The position numbers and the translations under genes were made by a program. The notes under the pieces are model-generated. The model worked only from the letters and a program-made list of their open reading frames with translations. It did not search any database and was not told the DNA's origin. Of a DNA stretch of 64,000 nt, positions 34,825 to 43,718 are shown one piece after another; position 1 is the stretch's first letter, and each line of letters begins with the position of its first letter. Origin of the DNA: DATFCK01 sp963728975 (GTDB lineage Bacteria > Verrucomicrobiota > Verrucomicrobiia > Chthoniobacterales > UBA10450); contig CAVSMF010000002.1 in assembly GCA_963728975.1 (NCBI GenBank), positions 614,635-678,634 of the forward strand, given 5' to 3'.

Positions 34825-36663
34825 ATGCTGAGAACATCGCGTTATTTCATTTGGCTGGTCGCGGCGGGATCGATTACCGCCTTTCCGCTCGCCGGCTCTT
34901 CGGCCGTTTCTTCAGGTTCCCCCATCCTGCTCCTGGAAACGCCTGCCGAGTTTGGCGCTTATGCCGGCGAAATCCTCCGGGCTGAAGGATTCAATGATTT
35001 CCAGGTGGAATCGCCTTTCTCCGCCCGGTTGACCGCCGGCTTCCTCAACCGGTTCGACATCGTTGTCCTGACCGAGGCGAGATTAAATCCGGCCCAATGC
35101 GACGTCTTGACCCGGTATGTTCGCGATGGGGGCAATCTCATCGCTTTTCGGCCTGATCCTCAGCTTGCCCCGGTCTTTGGCATTGCTCGGGCGAAATCCA
35201 CAATCTCGGGCGGCTGCGTTAAGATCGAGTCGAAGACCGAGATTGGAAAAGGGCTGATTCCCGAGCCTCTCCAGTTCCACGGCAGCTCGGAAGATTATAA
35301 TCTGAAGGGCGGCGAAGTTATTGCCAGAGTGTATCGGGATGCGGTCGACGCAACCGAATGGCCCGCTGTCGTTAGGCATTCTTTTGGGAAAGGCCATGCC
35401 GTCGCCTTCAGCTACAATCTTCCTAAAAGTATCGTTCTGACCCGCCAGGGTAATTACCGGACTGCCGGTCTGGAGCAGGATGGAATTCGCGGAATTCGCG
35501 CCGCCGACATGTTCGCCGGCGACTGGCTCGACCCGCTCAAAACCCCTCTGAATCAGGCCGACGAGGAGATGCATCTCTTCGCCCACGTCCTGGAATGGGC
35601 CGCTTCCTTCAAGGAACCGCTTCCCCGCCTCTGGTATTTTCCCGGATTAAACAAAAGTCTGATTCTCCTCACCGCCGACGGGGAAGATTCGCCCGAGACC
35701 GACCTGGATGCGCAGCTGTCCGACATCAAATCTCAAGGCGCAAGGATCACCCTTTACTTGAAAGGGGCCTACGTTTCGCCGGCCAAAGTGAGGCAATGGG
35801 TGGCCGACGGGTTCGAGATAGCCGAACACGTTGACGATACCGCCGAGTCGGCCCATCCCACCTACACCGGCATGGATGACAAAATGAAGTCGGCGGTCAG
35901 TCTCCTCAAACAGCACTACGGCCTGGATATGCGCACCGTTCGCAATCACTGGATCGTCTGGTGCGGAACCGGTCCTGACGGCTCTCCCGATTTTGCTGCT
36001 CAGGCCGCGATTGAAGTGAGCCACGGAATCCATCTCGACTGCAATTTTTATCACTTCGATCAGGGATCACAGTGGGGACATTTCCTCGGGCCCATTGGCA
36101 ATTTCACCGGCAGCGGATTACCGATGAAGTTCCTCGACGCTCAGGGCCGGGTCCTCGACATCTATCAATCCATCACCCAGCTTCCCGACGAACAATGGGG
36201 CCGGGGCAATCTTTTTCGCAACTTCAAACTCCTTTTGGACGACAGCCTCGATCACGAACGTTACGCCTTCATCAATGTGAACCTGCACACCGACCGGTGG
36301 CGGTCATGGTCGCGGCCGGAAGGCCTCCAGATCATCCGTTACGCCAAGGCTCGAAAAGTGCCGATCTGGACGGCCGCGCGCACGTTGAATTTTCTTCAAG
36401 AGCGGGACGCCGCCGGGATTGGCGGCCTCCATTGGTCTAACGATGAACTCGGTTTTCAGACGCAGGTTGCCATGCCGAAACCGGAACTCAGTTTGATCCT
36501 GCCAAAAATGTTCGCCGGCAAAACATTGACCGCACTTAGCCGAAACGGACAACCCGAATCGTATTCTCTGCGGCAAATCAAGGGCTTCGATTACGCCCTC
36601 TTCCCGGTCTCACCCGGAAACAATCAATACACAGCGAAATATGCCGCTGCGAATTCGAGGTAG
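34825..36663 (+). CDS. exported polysaccharide deacetylase-like protein with N-terminal GATase-like domain
   Basis: 612 residues from the ATG at 34825; an in-frame ATG at 34774 precedes it without signal-peptide character. Signal peptide RYFIWLVAAGSITAFPLAGS. Residues ~30-230 look like a class I glutamine-amidotransferase-like fold (LLLETPAEFGAYAGEILRAE, FDIVVLTEARLNPAQCDVLT, VRDGGNLIAFRPDP). Residues ~280-500 resemble NodB-type polysaccharide deacetylases (KSLILLTADGEDSPETDLDA, ADGFEIAEHVDD, WVADGFEIAEH, VRNHWIVWCG). The metal-binding triad was not fully assigned. Likely acts on extracellular polysaccharide; divergent from the polysaccharide operon. Confidence 0.65.
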   Translation: MLRTSRYFIWLVAAGSITAFPLAGSSAVSSGSPILLLETPAEFGAYAGEILRAEGFNDFQVESPFSARLTAGFLNRFDIVVLTEARLNPAQCDVLTRYVRDGGNLIAFRPDPQLAPVFGIARAKSTISGGCVKIESKTEIGKGLIPEPLQFHGSSEDYNLKGGEVIARVYRDAVDATEWPAVVRHSFGKGHAVAFSYNLPKSIVLTRQGNYRTAGLEQDGIRGIRAADMFAGDWLDPLKTPLNQADEEMHLFAHVLEWAASFKEPLPRLWYFPGLNKSLILLTADGEDSPETDLDAQLSDIKSQGARITLYLKGAYVSPAKVRQWVADGFEIAEHVDDTAESAHPTYTGMDDKMKSAVSLLKQHYGLDMRTVRNHWIVWCGTGPDGSPDFAAQAAIEVSHGIHLDCNFYHFDQGSQWGHFLGPIGNFTGSGLPMKFLDAQGRVLDIYQSITQLPDEQWGRGNLFRNFKLLLDDSLDHERYAFINVNLHTDRWRSWSRPEGLQIIRYAKARKVPIWTAARTLNFLQERDAAGIGGLHWSNDELGFQTQVAMPKPELSLILPKMFAGKTLTALSRNGQPESYSLRQIKGFDYALFPVSPGNNQYTAKYAAANSR

Positions 36664-36995
36664 CGGCGATTGACCTCAATCGCCATCTTCCCGCTCCAAC
36701 GCTTTGCCCATACCGCTTCGCGACCTACGCCATCTCGCATTCCGTCCCTCAGGCTCCAGATTTAACTTTCTAAATCGGGAATCGAGCGATCGGGGTTCGG
36801 TTTTATTTAACATCGCCCGCGGAGCGGCCGATCCACCTCCGTCATGACCGGCATTCTCCTGCCAAACCGGCTCACTTTTGTCTTGCTTAACGACTCCGTT
36901 TCTGCCCAGGATTCCCCCCATCTTTTCTGAAAAATCGATCTCTCGATTAGGGTGAGTCGAACGTCCCTGGCCAAACGCATAGCCCGCTTAAAGTC
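36664..36995. other. spacer without a recognised gene
   Basis: 332 bp between two plus-strand genes. No convincing ORF, repeat or hairpin was recognised. Confidence 0.4.
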
Positions 36996-39395
36996 ATGAA
37001 CTGTTCGCACGGTCGCGCCGATCCTCTCCAGTGTGCCGTTTTGGACCTCGGCCGGCGATCTCGGCAACGGCTCCGGGCGATCCTTCTTTGCCCAATCGTG
37101 ATGTTGTTGGCTGCGAACAACGCCAACGCCGTTGGAACCTATCTGTTGAACGAGAATTTCAACGGCATGGTCACCAACGCCGCGCCTACCGGCGGTTGGA
37201 CCAGCGTCGCCACCAGCGCTTCGGTCCAGGTCAGGGATGTGCCATTCGCCCAGGACAAAAGCGTCAGGATTGAAAAATCCGCCAACACCGGTGAATCGAC
37301 TATCTCGCGCTCATTTACACCGCAAGGCGGGAAAGTCGCCTTTGAAGCCAAGGTTTTGATGCGCGAAAGCACCCCTTTCCACGCCGTTCCCTATATCTAT
37401 GATGGCAACGGTGTCGCCGTTGTCTCCATCGGCTTCTCCAACGGTAACATCGTCGCTTACGACAAGGCCAGTTCCTCTTTTGCCAACATCCAGGGATTCT
37501 CGACTAACGACTGGTATCTGGTTCGCGTGGTCATCAACACCGCCACCAACACCTACGACCTTTTCATCGATGGCGTCCGAAAATTGAATAACTCGCCCGT
37601 GCGCAACAATCCGACCGGCGGCACGCTCGGCCAGCTCAAGTTCTACATGGACGGCGGCAACATCGGCACGATGTACGTCGATAACGTCAAGATCTGGGAA
37701 CTGGACGACTTCATCGGATCGCCTCCGGCGCCTGTTTTTGACGTCCGCGATTACGGCGCCGCCGGCAATGGGACGACCAACGACACGGCGGCAATTCAAA
37801 ATGCGATCAACGCCTGCACCGGCACCGGCGGTTCCGTCCTGCTGACTAACGGCAGTTATCTGGCCGGCACACTTTATCTCCAGAGCGACATGACATTCTT
37901 TATCGATTACTCAGCCAGTCTCAACAGCACCGGAAATGGTAACGATTATCCCATGCAGTCTCCTCCCACCACGAACAACCAGTTGCTCAACTGCCGCAGA
38001 GCAATGCTCTACGCGGCTGGTGTCACCAATCTAAAGGTCGACGGTGGCGGTACAATCTATGGACGCGGCGACAACGGGCAGACCAACGGCGTTTCCTGGA
38101 CCGATGGCAGCCTGAAGGAGGCGCAGCGTCCCATTACGATTTGGACGGTAGACTCAGACCATGTGACCATCCAAAACATCTACGTCAGGCTTTCCGCCAT
38201 GTGGACAATTGTGCCGATGGAAACCGACGATCTCCTCATCAAAAACGTGCTGCTCAACGTTGACCTTTCCCCGACCCGCGACGGCATCGATATCGTGGAT
38301 TGTCACCACGCGGTGGTCCAGGATTGCACCGTCTATACCGGCGACGATTCATTCTGTCCGAAAACCGGTATCCGCCGGGGCGTGGACGATCTCGTGATCA
38401 GGAATTGCTTTACCGCTCATACCGGCGCAAACAGTTACAAATTCGGCACCGCCACTTACGGCGGGTTCAGCAACGTCCTGATCCAGGATTGTTATGCCAA
38501 GAACGCCCAATACGCCGCCATGGTGGTGATGTCGCGCAACGGCGCCGACGTAAACAATATCAATTTTTCCCGGCTGGAGTTTTCCAAATGCGGCTCGGCC
38601 TTTTTCATTTTCCTCGGACAACAACCCGGCCATCCCGACGGCGACGTGGATAAGCTGGGGAGCTTGAATAACATTCATTTCACCGACATTACTGGCACAA
38701 CCAGCGCGAGATGGGGCTCACTCATTACCGGCCAGATCTATCAGAGCGCGACTTACCCGATCACGAACCTGTTCTTCACTAACTGCAATGTCACCTTCAC
38801 CGGAGGACGAACCACCGTTCCCGGCGGTCCTCCGGAGTGGGACAGTTCCCAATATCCCGAGGCCAACATGTTCGGCGATCTCCCCGGCTTCGGTTACTAC
38901 CTGCGCCATGTAGACGGAGTCACCTTCAGTGATTGCACTTCCATTTTGCCTAACGGCGTGACTGACGCCCGGCCCGCCATCGCCACTAACGACGTCGCAA
39001 ATCTGTTCACCCGAACCGACAGCGACCATGATGGAATGCCGGACGATTGGGAATTCCAGTACTTCAATTCCAACACCGGCGCCAACCCTAACGACGACAC
39101 CGATGGGGATGGGGTAACCAATTACGGCGAGTTCGTGGCCGGGACCAATCCGCTGGATCCCGCCGATCGCCTCGCCCCGGTGAATGTCTCCGATGACGGA
39201 ACCACCGTCACCCTCACTTTTCGCACCGTTCCTTTGAAGCGATATCAGGCGGAATACACCGACGATCTCGCCGCCGGCACATGGGCGGCGCTCGGAAACA
39301 TTCGCGCCGCCGATTCAAATATGCTGGTCGTTTCCGACATCCCGGGCTCGGGCGTCACCAAACGATCCTATCGGCTTCGGGTGTTGATCGACTAG
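36996..39395 (+). CDS. exported GH28-like (polygalacturonase-fold) protein with calcium-loop tail
   Basis: 799 residues. Signal-like helix at ~28-45 (AILLCPIVMLLAANNANA). Residues ~48-235 are a LamG-like beta-sandwich (YLLNENFNGMVTNAAPTGGW ... MYVDNVKIWELDD). From ~245 a right-handed beta-helix of GH28 type starts with FDVRDYGAAGNGTTNDTAAI and carries SPTRDGIDIVDCHHAVVQDC and YTGDDSFCPKTG, equivalent to the NTDGxD and GDD acid motifs. The usual GHG and RIK motifs are not evident. Near the end, DSDHDGMPDDWEFQYFN and DDTDGDGVTNYGEFVAGTNP are thrombospondin-3-like calcium loops, followed by an Ig-like end. Probably degrades or binds pectin-like polysaccharide. Confidence 0.75.
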   Translation: MNCSHGRADPLQCAVLDLGRRSRQRLRAILLCPIVMLLAANNANAVGTYLLNENFNGMVTNAAPTGGWTSVATSASVQVRDVPFAQDKSVRIEKSANTGESTISRSFTPQGGKVAFEAKVLMRESTPFHAVPYIYDGNGVAVVSIGFSNGNIVAYDKASSSFANIQGFSTNDWYLVRVVINTATNTYDLFIDGVRKLNNSPVRNNPTGGTLGQLKFYMDGGNIGTMYVDNVKIWELDDFIGSPPAPVFDVRDYGAAGNGTTNDTAAIQNAINACTGTGGSVLLTNGSYLAGTLYLQSDMTFFIDYSASLNSTGNGNDYPMQSPPTTNNQLLNCRRAMLYAAGVTNLKVDGGGTIYGRGDNGQTNGVSWTDGSLKEAQRPITIWTVDSDHVTIQNIYVRLSAMWTIVPMETDDLLIKNVLLNVDLSPTRDGIDIVDCHHAVVQDCTVYTGDDSFCPKTGIRRGVDDLVIRNCFTAHTGANSYKFGTATYGGFSNVLIQDCYAKNAQYAAMVVMSRNGADVNNINFSRLEFSKCGSAFFIFLGQQPGHPDGDVDKLGSLNNIHFTDITGTTSARWGSLITGQIYQSATYPITNLFFTNCNVTFTGGRTTVPGGPPEWDSSQYPEANMFGDLPGFGYYLRHVDGVTFSDCTSILPNGVTDARPAIATNDVANLFTRTDSDHDGMPDDWEFQYFNSNTGANPNDDTDGDGVTNYGEFVAGTNPLDPADRLAPVNVSDDGTTVTLTFRTVPLKRYQAEYTDDLAAGTWAALGNIRAADSNMLVVSDIPGSGVTKRSYRLRVLID

Positions 39396-39459
39396 GCCAA
39401 TGTAACAGATGAATCGAACGCACTCCGTGAAATCGCGCGTCAATTCGGGGAGCGCACGC

Positions 39460-39572
39460 GCCCTCGCGTGCCGGCGATGACGCCCCCGTCATCGCGCACT
39501 TTTTCAGGACGCGCGCTGCCCTGGCAAGGGCGGCTTCGCCTTCCGGCGCGGGCTATCCCGCGCCAGTTAGCA
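39460..39572. repeat. cluster of GC-rich small palindromes
   Basis: In the spacer between converging genes: GATGACGCCCCCGTCATC (about 39476-39494), then GGCGCGGGCTATCCCGCGCC (about 39545-39564). They may end transcription from both sides or be mobile palindromic repeats. Confidence 0.55.
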
Positions 39573-39581
39573 AAGCATCAC

Positions 39582-39601
39582 TAGAAGCCATTTGGCTTCT
39601 A
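39582..39601. repeat. minimal TA-GAAGCC palindrome
   Basis: TAGAAGCCATTTGGCTTCTA is a perfect palindrome apart from its 4-bp centre. It has the same end sequence and flanking TA as the 263-bp element at 48956. It lies 11 bp downstream of a minus-strand stop codon. Confidence 0.75.
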
Positions 39602-39612
39602 ACTAAAGCGGA

Positions 39613-40392
39613 CTACTGCCGCTCGTAAACGTCGGTTTCCGTTTTGGCCACTCCGGGGAAATGAAGCGTCGAGGTCAACGTCTTGCCGTTGGCCGAGAGT
39701 TTCATGTGCTCGACGTAAAGTGTTTTCCCTTTCAGCTTGGTCGTCAGTTCGACGGTGTGGTCGTCGATCTTTTTCCCCGACACGGTCGTCCCTTTGGCGA
39801 CCCGCGGACCCTTATCGGTATACTCTTTGCCATCGAGCTTCAGGTTCACCTGCTCTTTGTCCGCCGGCGTGCTCATCGACCAGCCGTCGCTTTCCCAGGC
39901 CGCGATCTCCATCTCTGCCGGCGAGTTCATTTGGAGCTTGGTGCTTTCCCATGTTCCCGCCAAACCGGACGTGCCGCCAATGCGTTTGGCCTCGAACACC
40001 TGATGAGTTTTCGAGCCATCCGGCCGGGTGCCGTCGCTGACCGAGGTGAACTTCTTGCCGTCCTCGGAAACCGTCCAAATGGCGGTGGAAGTGACTTTGC
40101 CGTCCCGTTTGTGGATCGATTTCCATGTGTTCGGTCCGGTTTTGGTCACCGACCACATGCTGCCGTATTTGGTGGGATGATCCTTGCCATCCACTGTGAC
40201 CGTGTCGACGTCGTCACCGAACGCGAATCGGTACTTCTCGCCACCGAGATTTTCGATCTTCTCCTGGAGACCGGTGAATTTACTTTTGCTGGTGTTCAAT
40301 TTCCATTTGCCAACAAAGGAGGCGTCTGCCGCCCAAAGGGAAGAGCCGACCAGGCAAATCGATACGGACACACTAAGGAAACGAGTGATCAT
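39613..40392 (-). CDS. exported beta-barrel (lipocalin-like) protein
   Basis: 259 residues from the ATG at 40392; a longer frame to 40647 lacks signal-peptide character. Signal peptide MITRFLSVSVSICLVGSSLW then AADASF. The body repeats a short beta motif: FVGKWKLNTSKSKF, TWKSIHKRDGKVTSTAIWTV, GLAGTWESTKLQM, TLYVEHMKLSANGKTLTSTL. This pattern of KWKLN-type starts and SxDGKxxT strands is seen in small exported proteins of Acidobacteria and Verrucomicrobiota. The leader directly before the start is an AT run (ATATATATATAT, 40394-40407). Confidence 0.65.
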   Translation of the reverse strand: MITRFLSVSVSICLVGSSLWAADASFVGKWKLNTSKSKFTGLQEKIENLGGEKYRFAFGDDVDTVTVDGKDHPTKYGSMWSVTKTGPNTWKSIHKRDGKVTSTAIWTVSEDGKKFTSVSDGTRPDGSKTHQVFEAKRIGGTSGLAGTWESTKLQMNSPAEMEIAAWESDGWSMSTPADKEQVNLKLDGKEYTDKGPRVAKGTTVSGKKIDDHTVELTTKLKGKTLYVEHMKLSANGKTLTSTLHFPGVAKTETDVYERQ

Positions 40393-40682
40393 AGATATAT
40401 ATATATTTCTTGGGTTGAGGATTTTGCTGCAGCCCGTTTTTAGGGCAACGGCCGGCTGGCTGTCAAGAACCCGTTCCCGGGACGCACCCAGCCTAGCCCG
40501 CTTCGTAATCTCAAATCCCACATTCGCGATCGGGCATCTCTGGCCCATCCCCGAACCGGGCGAGCAGAGTTTAACCTGCGTCCCACAGCGAAATACATTG
40601 ACTCGGTTTGATCGCGCCTCAGACTCGGCGCGCCACGGCTCAACCACGAGCCAATCAACCCTTAATTAGAAAGAATATCGAA

Positions 40683-41126
40683 ATGAAAAAATACTTAGCT
40701 CTGGCAGTTAGCGCCCTCTTGTTTACCACCTGGACCGGTCTCTGTTCGGCCCAAAGCGATGCTCCTTATACGGAAGGTTCCGTCTGGCAAATCACCATGG
40801 TGAAAACCAAATACGGCATGTCTGACGATTATCTCAAAGGCCTCGCCAAAACCTTCAAAGGCACCCTCGACGAAGCGAAAAAGCAAAATCTTATCATGGA
40901 TTACAAGATCCTTATCGGCGACGCCGCTAATCCGCAGGATTACGATATCCTGTTGATGGTGGAATCGAAAAACATGGCCGCTTTCGATAACTCCCGGGAG
41001 AAATTCGATCCCATCGCCAAAAAAATCGAGGGCAGCCTCGATCAACAGCGGTCTACGGCGGTCAAGCGCATGGAAATTCGTGAGATCATGGGCGACAAAC
41101 TCATGCGCGAAATCACTCTGAAATAA
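40683..41126 (+). CDS. small exported protein, ferredoxin-like (dimeric alpha-beta barrel) type
   Basis: 147 residues from the ATG at 40683. Signal peptide MKKYLALAVSALLFTTWTGL ending CSAQ. The mature part (WQITMVKTKYGMSDDYLKGL, NLIMDYKILIGDAANPQDYD, ILLMVESKNMAAFDNSREKF) has the beta-alpha-beta spacing of dimeric alpha-beta barrel proteins. No catalytic residues recognised. It is followed by a strong intrinsic terminator and is probably transcribed alone. Confidence 0.65.
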   Translation: MKKYLALAVSALLFTTWTGLCSAQSDAPYTEGSVWQITMVKTKYGMSDDYLKGLAKTFKGTLDEAKKQNLIMDYKILIGDAANPQDYDILLMVESKNMAAFDNSREKFDPIAKKIEGSLDQQRSTAVKRMEIREIMGDKLMREITLK

Positions 41127-41150
41127 TCCGCACCCTTCCCGGCCCATTTG

Positions 41151-41190
41151 AGCGGCGCTGCGAAGTCTTATCGCGGCGCCGCTTTTTTTT
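41151..41190 (+). terminator. intrinsic terminator
   Basis: AGCGGCGC (41151-41158) pairs with GCGCCGCT (41176-41183) and is followed by a run of eight T. This is the clearest rho-independent terminator in the window, 25 bp after the stop codon of the small exported protein. Confidence 0.85.
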
Positions 41191-41350
41191 GCTTCGATCA
41201 TGGCGTTGCTAGCCGGCCCATTCACCGCCAACGTCTGGGAAAACCGCCTGACACCGATTTTCCGCGATCGACTGGGAGAATCTCAAAGAGCCGGATCCGA
41301 TCTCATTCTCCTCCAGCCGGTTTCCCTTCGGCCCGCGATAATATAATTGA

Positions 41351-42595
41351 ATGGGCGGGCCGCATGAGATTCGAACCCGCTGCCTCGTTGTCGGCGGCGG
41401 GCCGGCCGGCATGATGACCGGTTTTTTGCTCGGACGCGCCGGCGTTGATGTGATCGTGCTGGAAAAGCACGCCGATTTTAACCGGGACTTTCGAGGCGAC
41501 ACGATTCATCCATCCACCCTCGAGCTCATGCATGAACTCGATTTGCTCGATGAATTTCTCAAGGTGCCACACCAGGAAGTGCCCGTGTTGAACGGGATTT
41601 TTAATGGCCATCGCGCCCCGATTGCCGATTTCACCCGGCTTTCTACTCACTGCAAGTTCATCGCGTTCATGCCGCAATGGGACTTTCTGAATTTCCTCTC
41701 CGACAAAGCGAAAAGCTTTCCCTCTTTCGCTCTCCGCATGGAGCATGAGGTGACGGATCTGATCTTCGAAGACAGCCGCGTTGCCGGTGTCCGGGTAGAA
41801 ACGCCGGATGGCCAGCGCGATTTTTACGCCGATCTGATCATCGGCGCGGACGGCCGGCATGCCGTTACCCACGCCCGCGCCGGGTTTGACATTCGAGAGC
41901 TCGGCGTGCCGATCGATGTTCTTTGGATGCACATTTCCAGGCGTGAAGGCGATCCCGAGCAGTTATTCGGATTCTTCCGTCACGGTAAACTGCTCGTCAT
42001 GATCAACCGGGAAGATTATTATCAGGCGGGTTTCGTTATTCCAAAGGGCGGCAGCGAAGCCGCCAAAAAACGCGGGCTCCCTGCCTTGCAGCGCGAACTC
42101 GTTTCCCTGGCCCCTTTTCTGCAAGATCGCATCGCCGAGCTGGATGATTGGTCGAAAATCAAACTCCTTACCGTCCAGATCAATCGTCTGCGAAAATGGT
42201 CCCGGGAAGGTTTGCTCTGCATCGGCGACAACGCCCACGCCATGTCTCCAGCCGGCGGAGTCGGGATCAATCTCGCCTTGCAGGACGCAGTCGCCACCGC
42301 CAATCTCCTCGCCGCCAAATTAAAAATTGGCCCGGTGTCCGTCGCCGACCTGGACCAGGTGCAAGAGCGACGGGAATGGCCGGCCCGGGTCATTCAGAGC
42401 ATGCAAGCGTTCGTCCATCGTCACGTCGTAACCGGCCGCGAATCCGGGACCGGCGATTCTCTCCCGTTTATTCCGCGGCTGCTGCAATGGTTCCCACCAC
42501 TCCGTGGCTTACCCGCACGTTTGATTGGCATCGGGCCGCGCCCCGAGCACATCCATTCCCCAACCGCATCCCCGGAACCGGCCCTGTCAATCTGA
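41351..42595 (+). CDS. FAD-dependent aromatic-type monooxygenase
   Basis: 414 residues, p-hydroxybenzoate hydroxylase superfamily. FAD-binding GGGPAGMMTGFLLGRAGVDV then IVLEKHADF, the DG motif in LIIGADGRHAVTHARAG, and the GD motif in LLCIGDNAHAMSPAGGVGIN then LALQDAV are all intact. Also FRGDTIHPSTLELMHELDLL. It should hydroxylate or epoxidise a substrate using NAD(P)H and O2; the substrate is not predictable. The C-terminal part beyond ~370 is proline-rich. No partner gene on the same strand. Confidence 0.88.
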   Translation: MGGPHEIRTRCLVVGGGPAGMMTGFLLGRAGVDVIVLEKHADFNRDFRGDTIHPSTLELMHELDLLDEFLKVPHQEVPVLNGIFNGHRAPIADFTRLSTHCKFIAFMPQWDFLNFLSDKAKSFPSFALRMEHEVTDLIFEDSRVAGVRVETPDGQRDFYADLIIGADGRHAVTHARAGFDIRELGVPIDVLWMHISRREGDPEQLFGFFRHGKLLVMINREDYYQAGFVIPKGGSEAAKKRGLPALQRELVSLAPFLQDRIAELDDWSKIKLLTVQINRLRKWSREGLLCIGDNAHAMSPAGGVGINLALQDAVATANLLAAKLKIGPVSVADLDQVQERREWPARVIQSMQAFVHRHVVTGRESGTGDSLPFIPRLLQWFPPLRGLPARLIGIGPRPEHIHSPTASPEPALSI

Positions 42596-42682
42596 TCGGC
42601 CCCGGTCAAAATCGGACGTGGCTTGACCGATGGGAAAATCATTCAAGCCTGACAATTAATCCGGAAATGGACCGGCCCACAC

Positions 42683-43135
42683 CTAATCTTCGGAGGAATC
42701 GTCTTTCGACTCTTCTTCCTCGGCTTTCTCCGATTTGCCGGCTTTGACGGTGAACTTCGCCGTCGCCGCCAGCTCGTCGTTTACGTAAATTTCCACCCGG
42801 TATTTGCCTGCCGGCCAGCCGTTGGTCGGCTTGCTAAAGTTGAAATCGCCGTCGTCAGTGTCCTCGTCCAGGGTCAACGTTTTCTCGAGCACCTGCGTGT
42901 TCGCCGGCGCCACATCACCGATGTCTTCCGCGATCAAGACCCCCCGCACCTTGTCGCCGTTTTTGATTCCGTCGGTTTCGAACATGGCAAACACCTTCGG
43001 AGTGTCGGCCGCGAAACTCGTTACCGGATCGTCCTCGGGGCCGGCCGTCATCTTAACTTTGACCTTCGCGTCTCCCGCGCGCAGGACCGGCGCCGACAAG
43101 GCAACAGCGATTAACAAGACAAATAAACGTTTCAT
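42683..43135 (-). CDS. small exported Ig-like protein with acidic tail
   Basis: 150 residues from the ATG at 43135. Signal peptide MKRLFVLLIAVALSAPVLRA. The mature part is beta-rich (VKVKMTAGPEDDPVTSFAAD, VFAMFETDGIKNGDKVRGVL, GWPAGKYRVEIYVNDELAAT), an Ig-like fold seen in exported proteins with chaperone-usher-like strands. The end is strongly acidic (KAEEEESKDDSSED). No family name recognised. Confidence 0.65.
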   Translation of the reverse strand: MKRLFVLLIAVALSAPVLRAGDAKVKVKMTAGPEDDPVTSFAADTPKVFAMFETDGIKNGDKVRGVLIAEDIGDVAPANTQVLEKTLTLDEDTDDGDFNFSKPTNGWPAGKYRVEIYVNDELAATAKFTVKAGKSEKAEEEESKDDSSED

Positions 43136-43264
43136 TGGGTTTTGGTTCTCCTTTTTGAACGGGCGGACTCTAGCACGTCCCTGCCTGCCTGCTGCCATAA
43201 TTTACGGGGCCCAACGATCAGCTCTCTTGAGTTCCCCGCCGCGGTATGGCACAACACCAGATGA

Positions 43265-43675
43265 ATGGATCCGAAGACTTTTTCCGGTGAGCTCAAGCGC
43301 CGCAATGTTTACAAGGTTGCCGTCACTTACGCGGTGGTCGCGTGGCTCGTGTTTGAGATCGCGTCGGTTTTGCTTCACTACGCGCAAAAGCCGGCCTGGA
43401 TCCCAAACCTGCTCCTGGTCTTGCTGGCTCTTGGTTTTGTCATAATCGTGTTCATTTCCTGGGCGTTCGAAGCCACACCCGAAGGAATGAAACGCACCGA
43501 AGACGTTTCGCCGGAAGAAATCCGGGGCCTCCCGTCATGGAGCACCCGGAAGTTTACCCTGTTCATCATTACCACTGCTCTGCTCGCGGCCTGTTTCCTT
43601 CTGCTCGATCGCCTCCAAACGAAACTAACTTCATCTTCCTCCGCCGCCGGGCCGGAAATACGCAACAGCCGCTAA
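43265..43675 (+). CDS. membrane protein resembling the N-terminus of TPR/adenylate-cyclase-type receptors
   Basis: 136 residues. The start FSGELKRRNVYKVAVTYAVV then AWLVFEIASVLLHY is the well-known N-terminal anchor of bacterial proteins that carry TPR or cyclase domains. Here the sequence continues with a second helix (LLLVLLALGFVIIVFISWAF), the EATPEGMKRTEDV segment that normally follows it, a third helix and then stops. The catalytic or TPR part is absent, so the gene is either a free-standing anchor or a truncation. Confidence 0.65.
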   Translation: MDPKTFSGELKRRNVYKVAVTYAVVAWLVFEIASVLLHYAQKPAWIPNLLLVLLALGFVIIVFISWAFEATPEGMKRTEDVSPEEIRGLPSWSTRKFTLFIITTALLAACFLLLDRLQTKLTSSSSAAGPEIRNSR

Positions 43676-43718
43676 CCACCGCGCGCTGCCCTTCGTCTTC
43701 CAACTTCTATCTTCCCGA

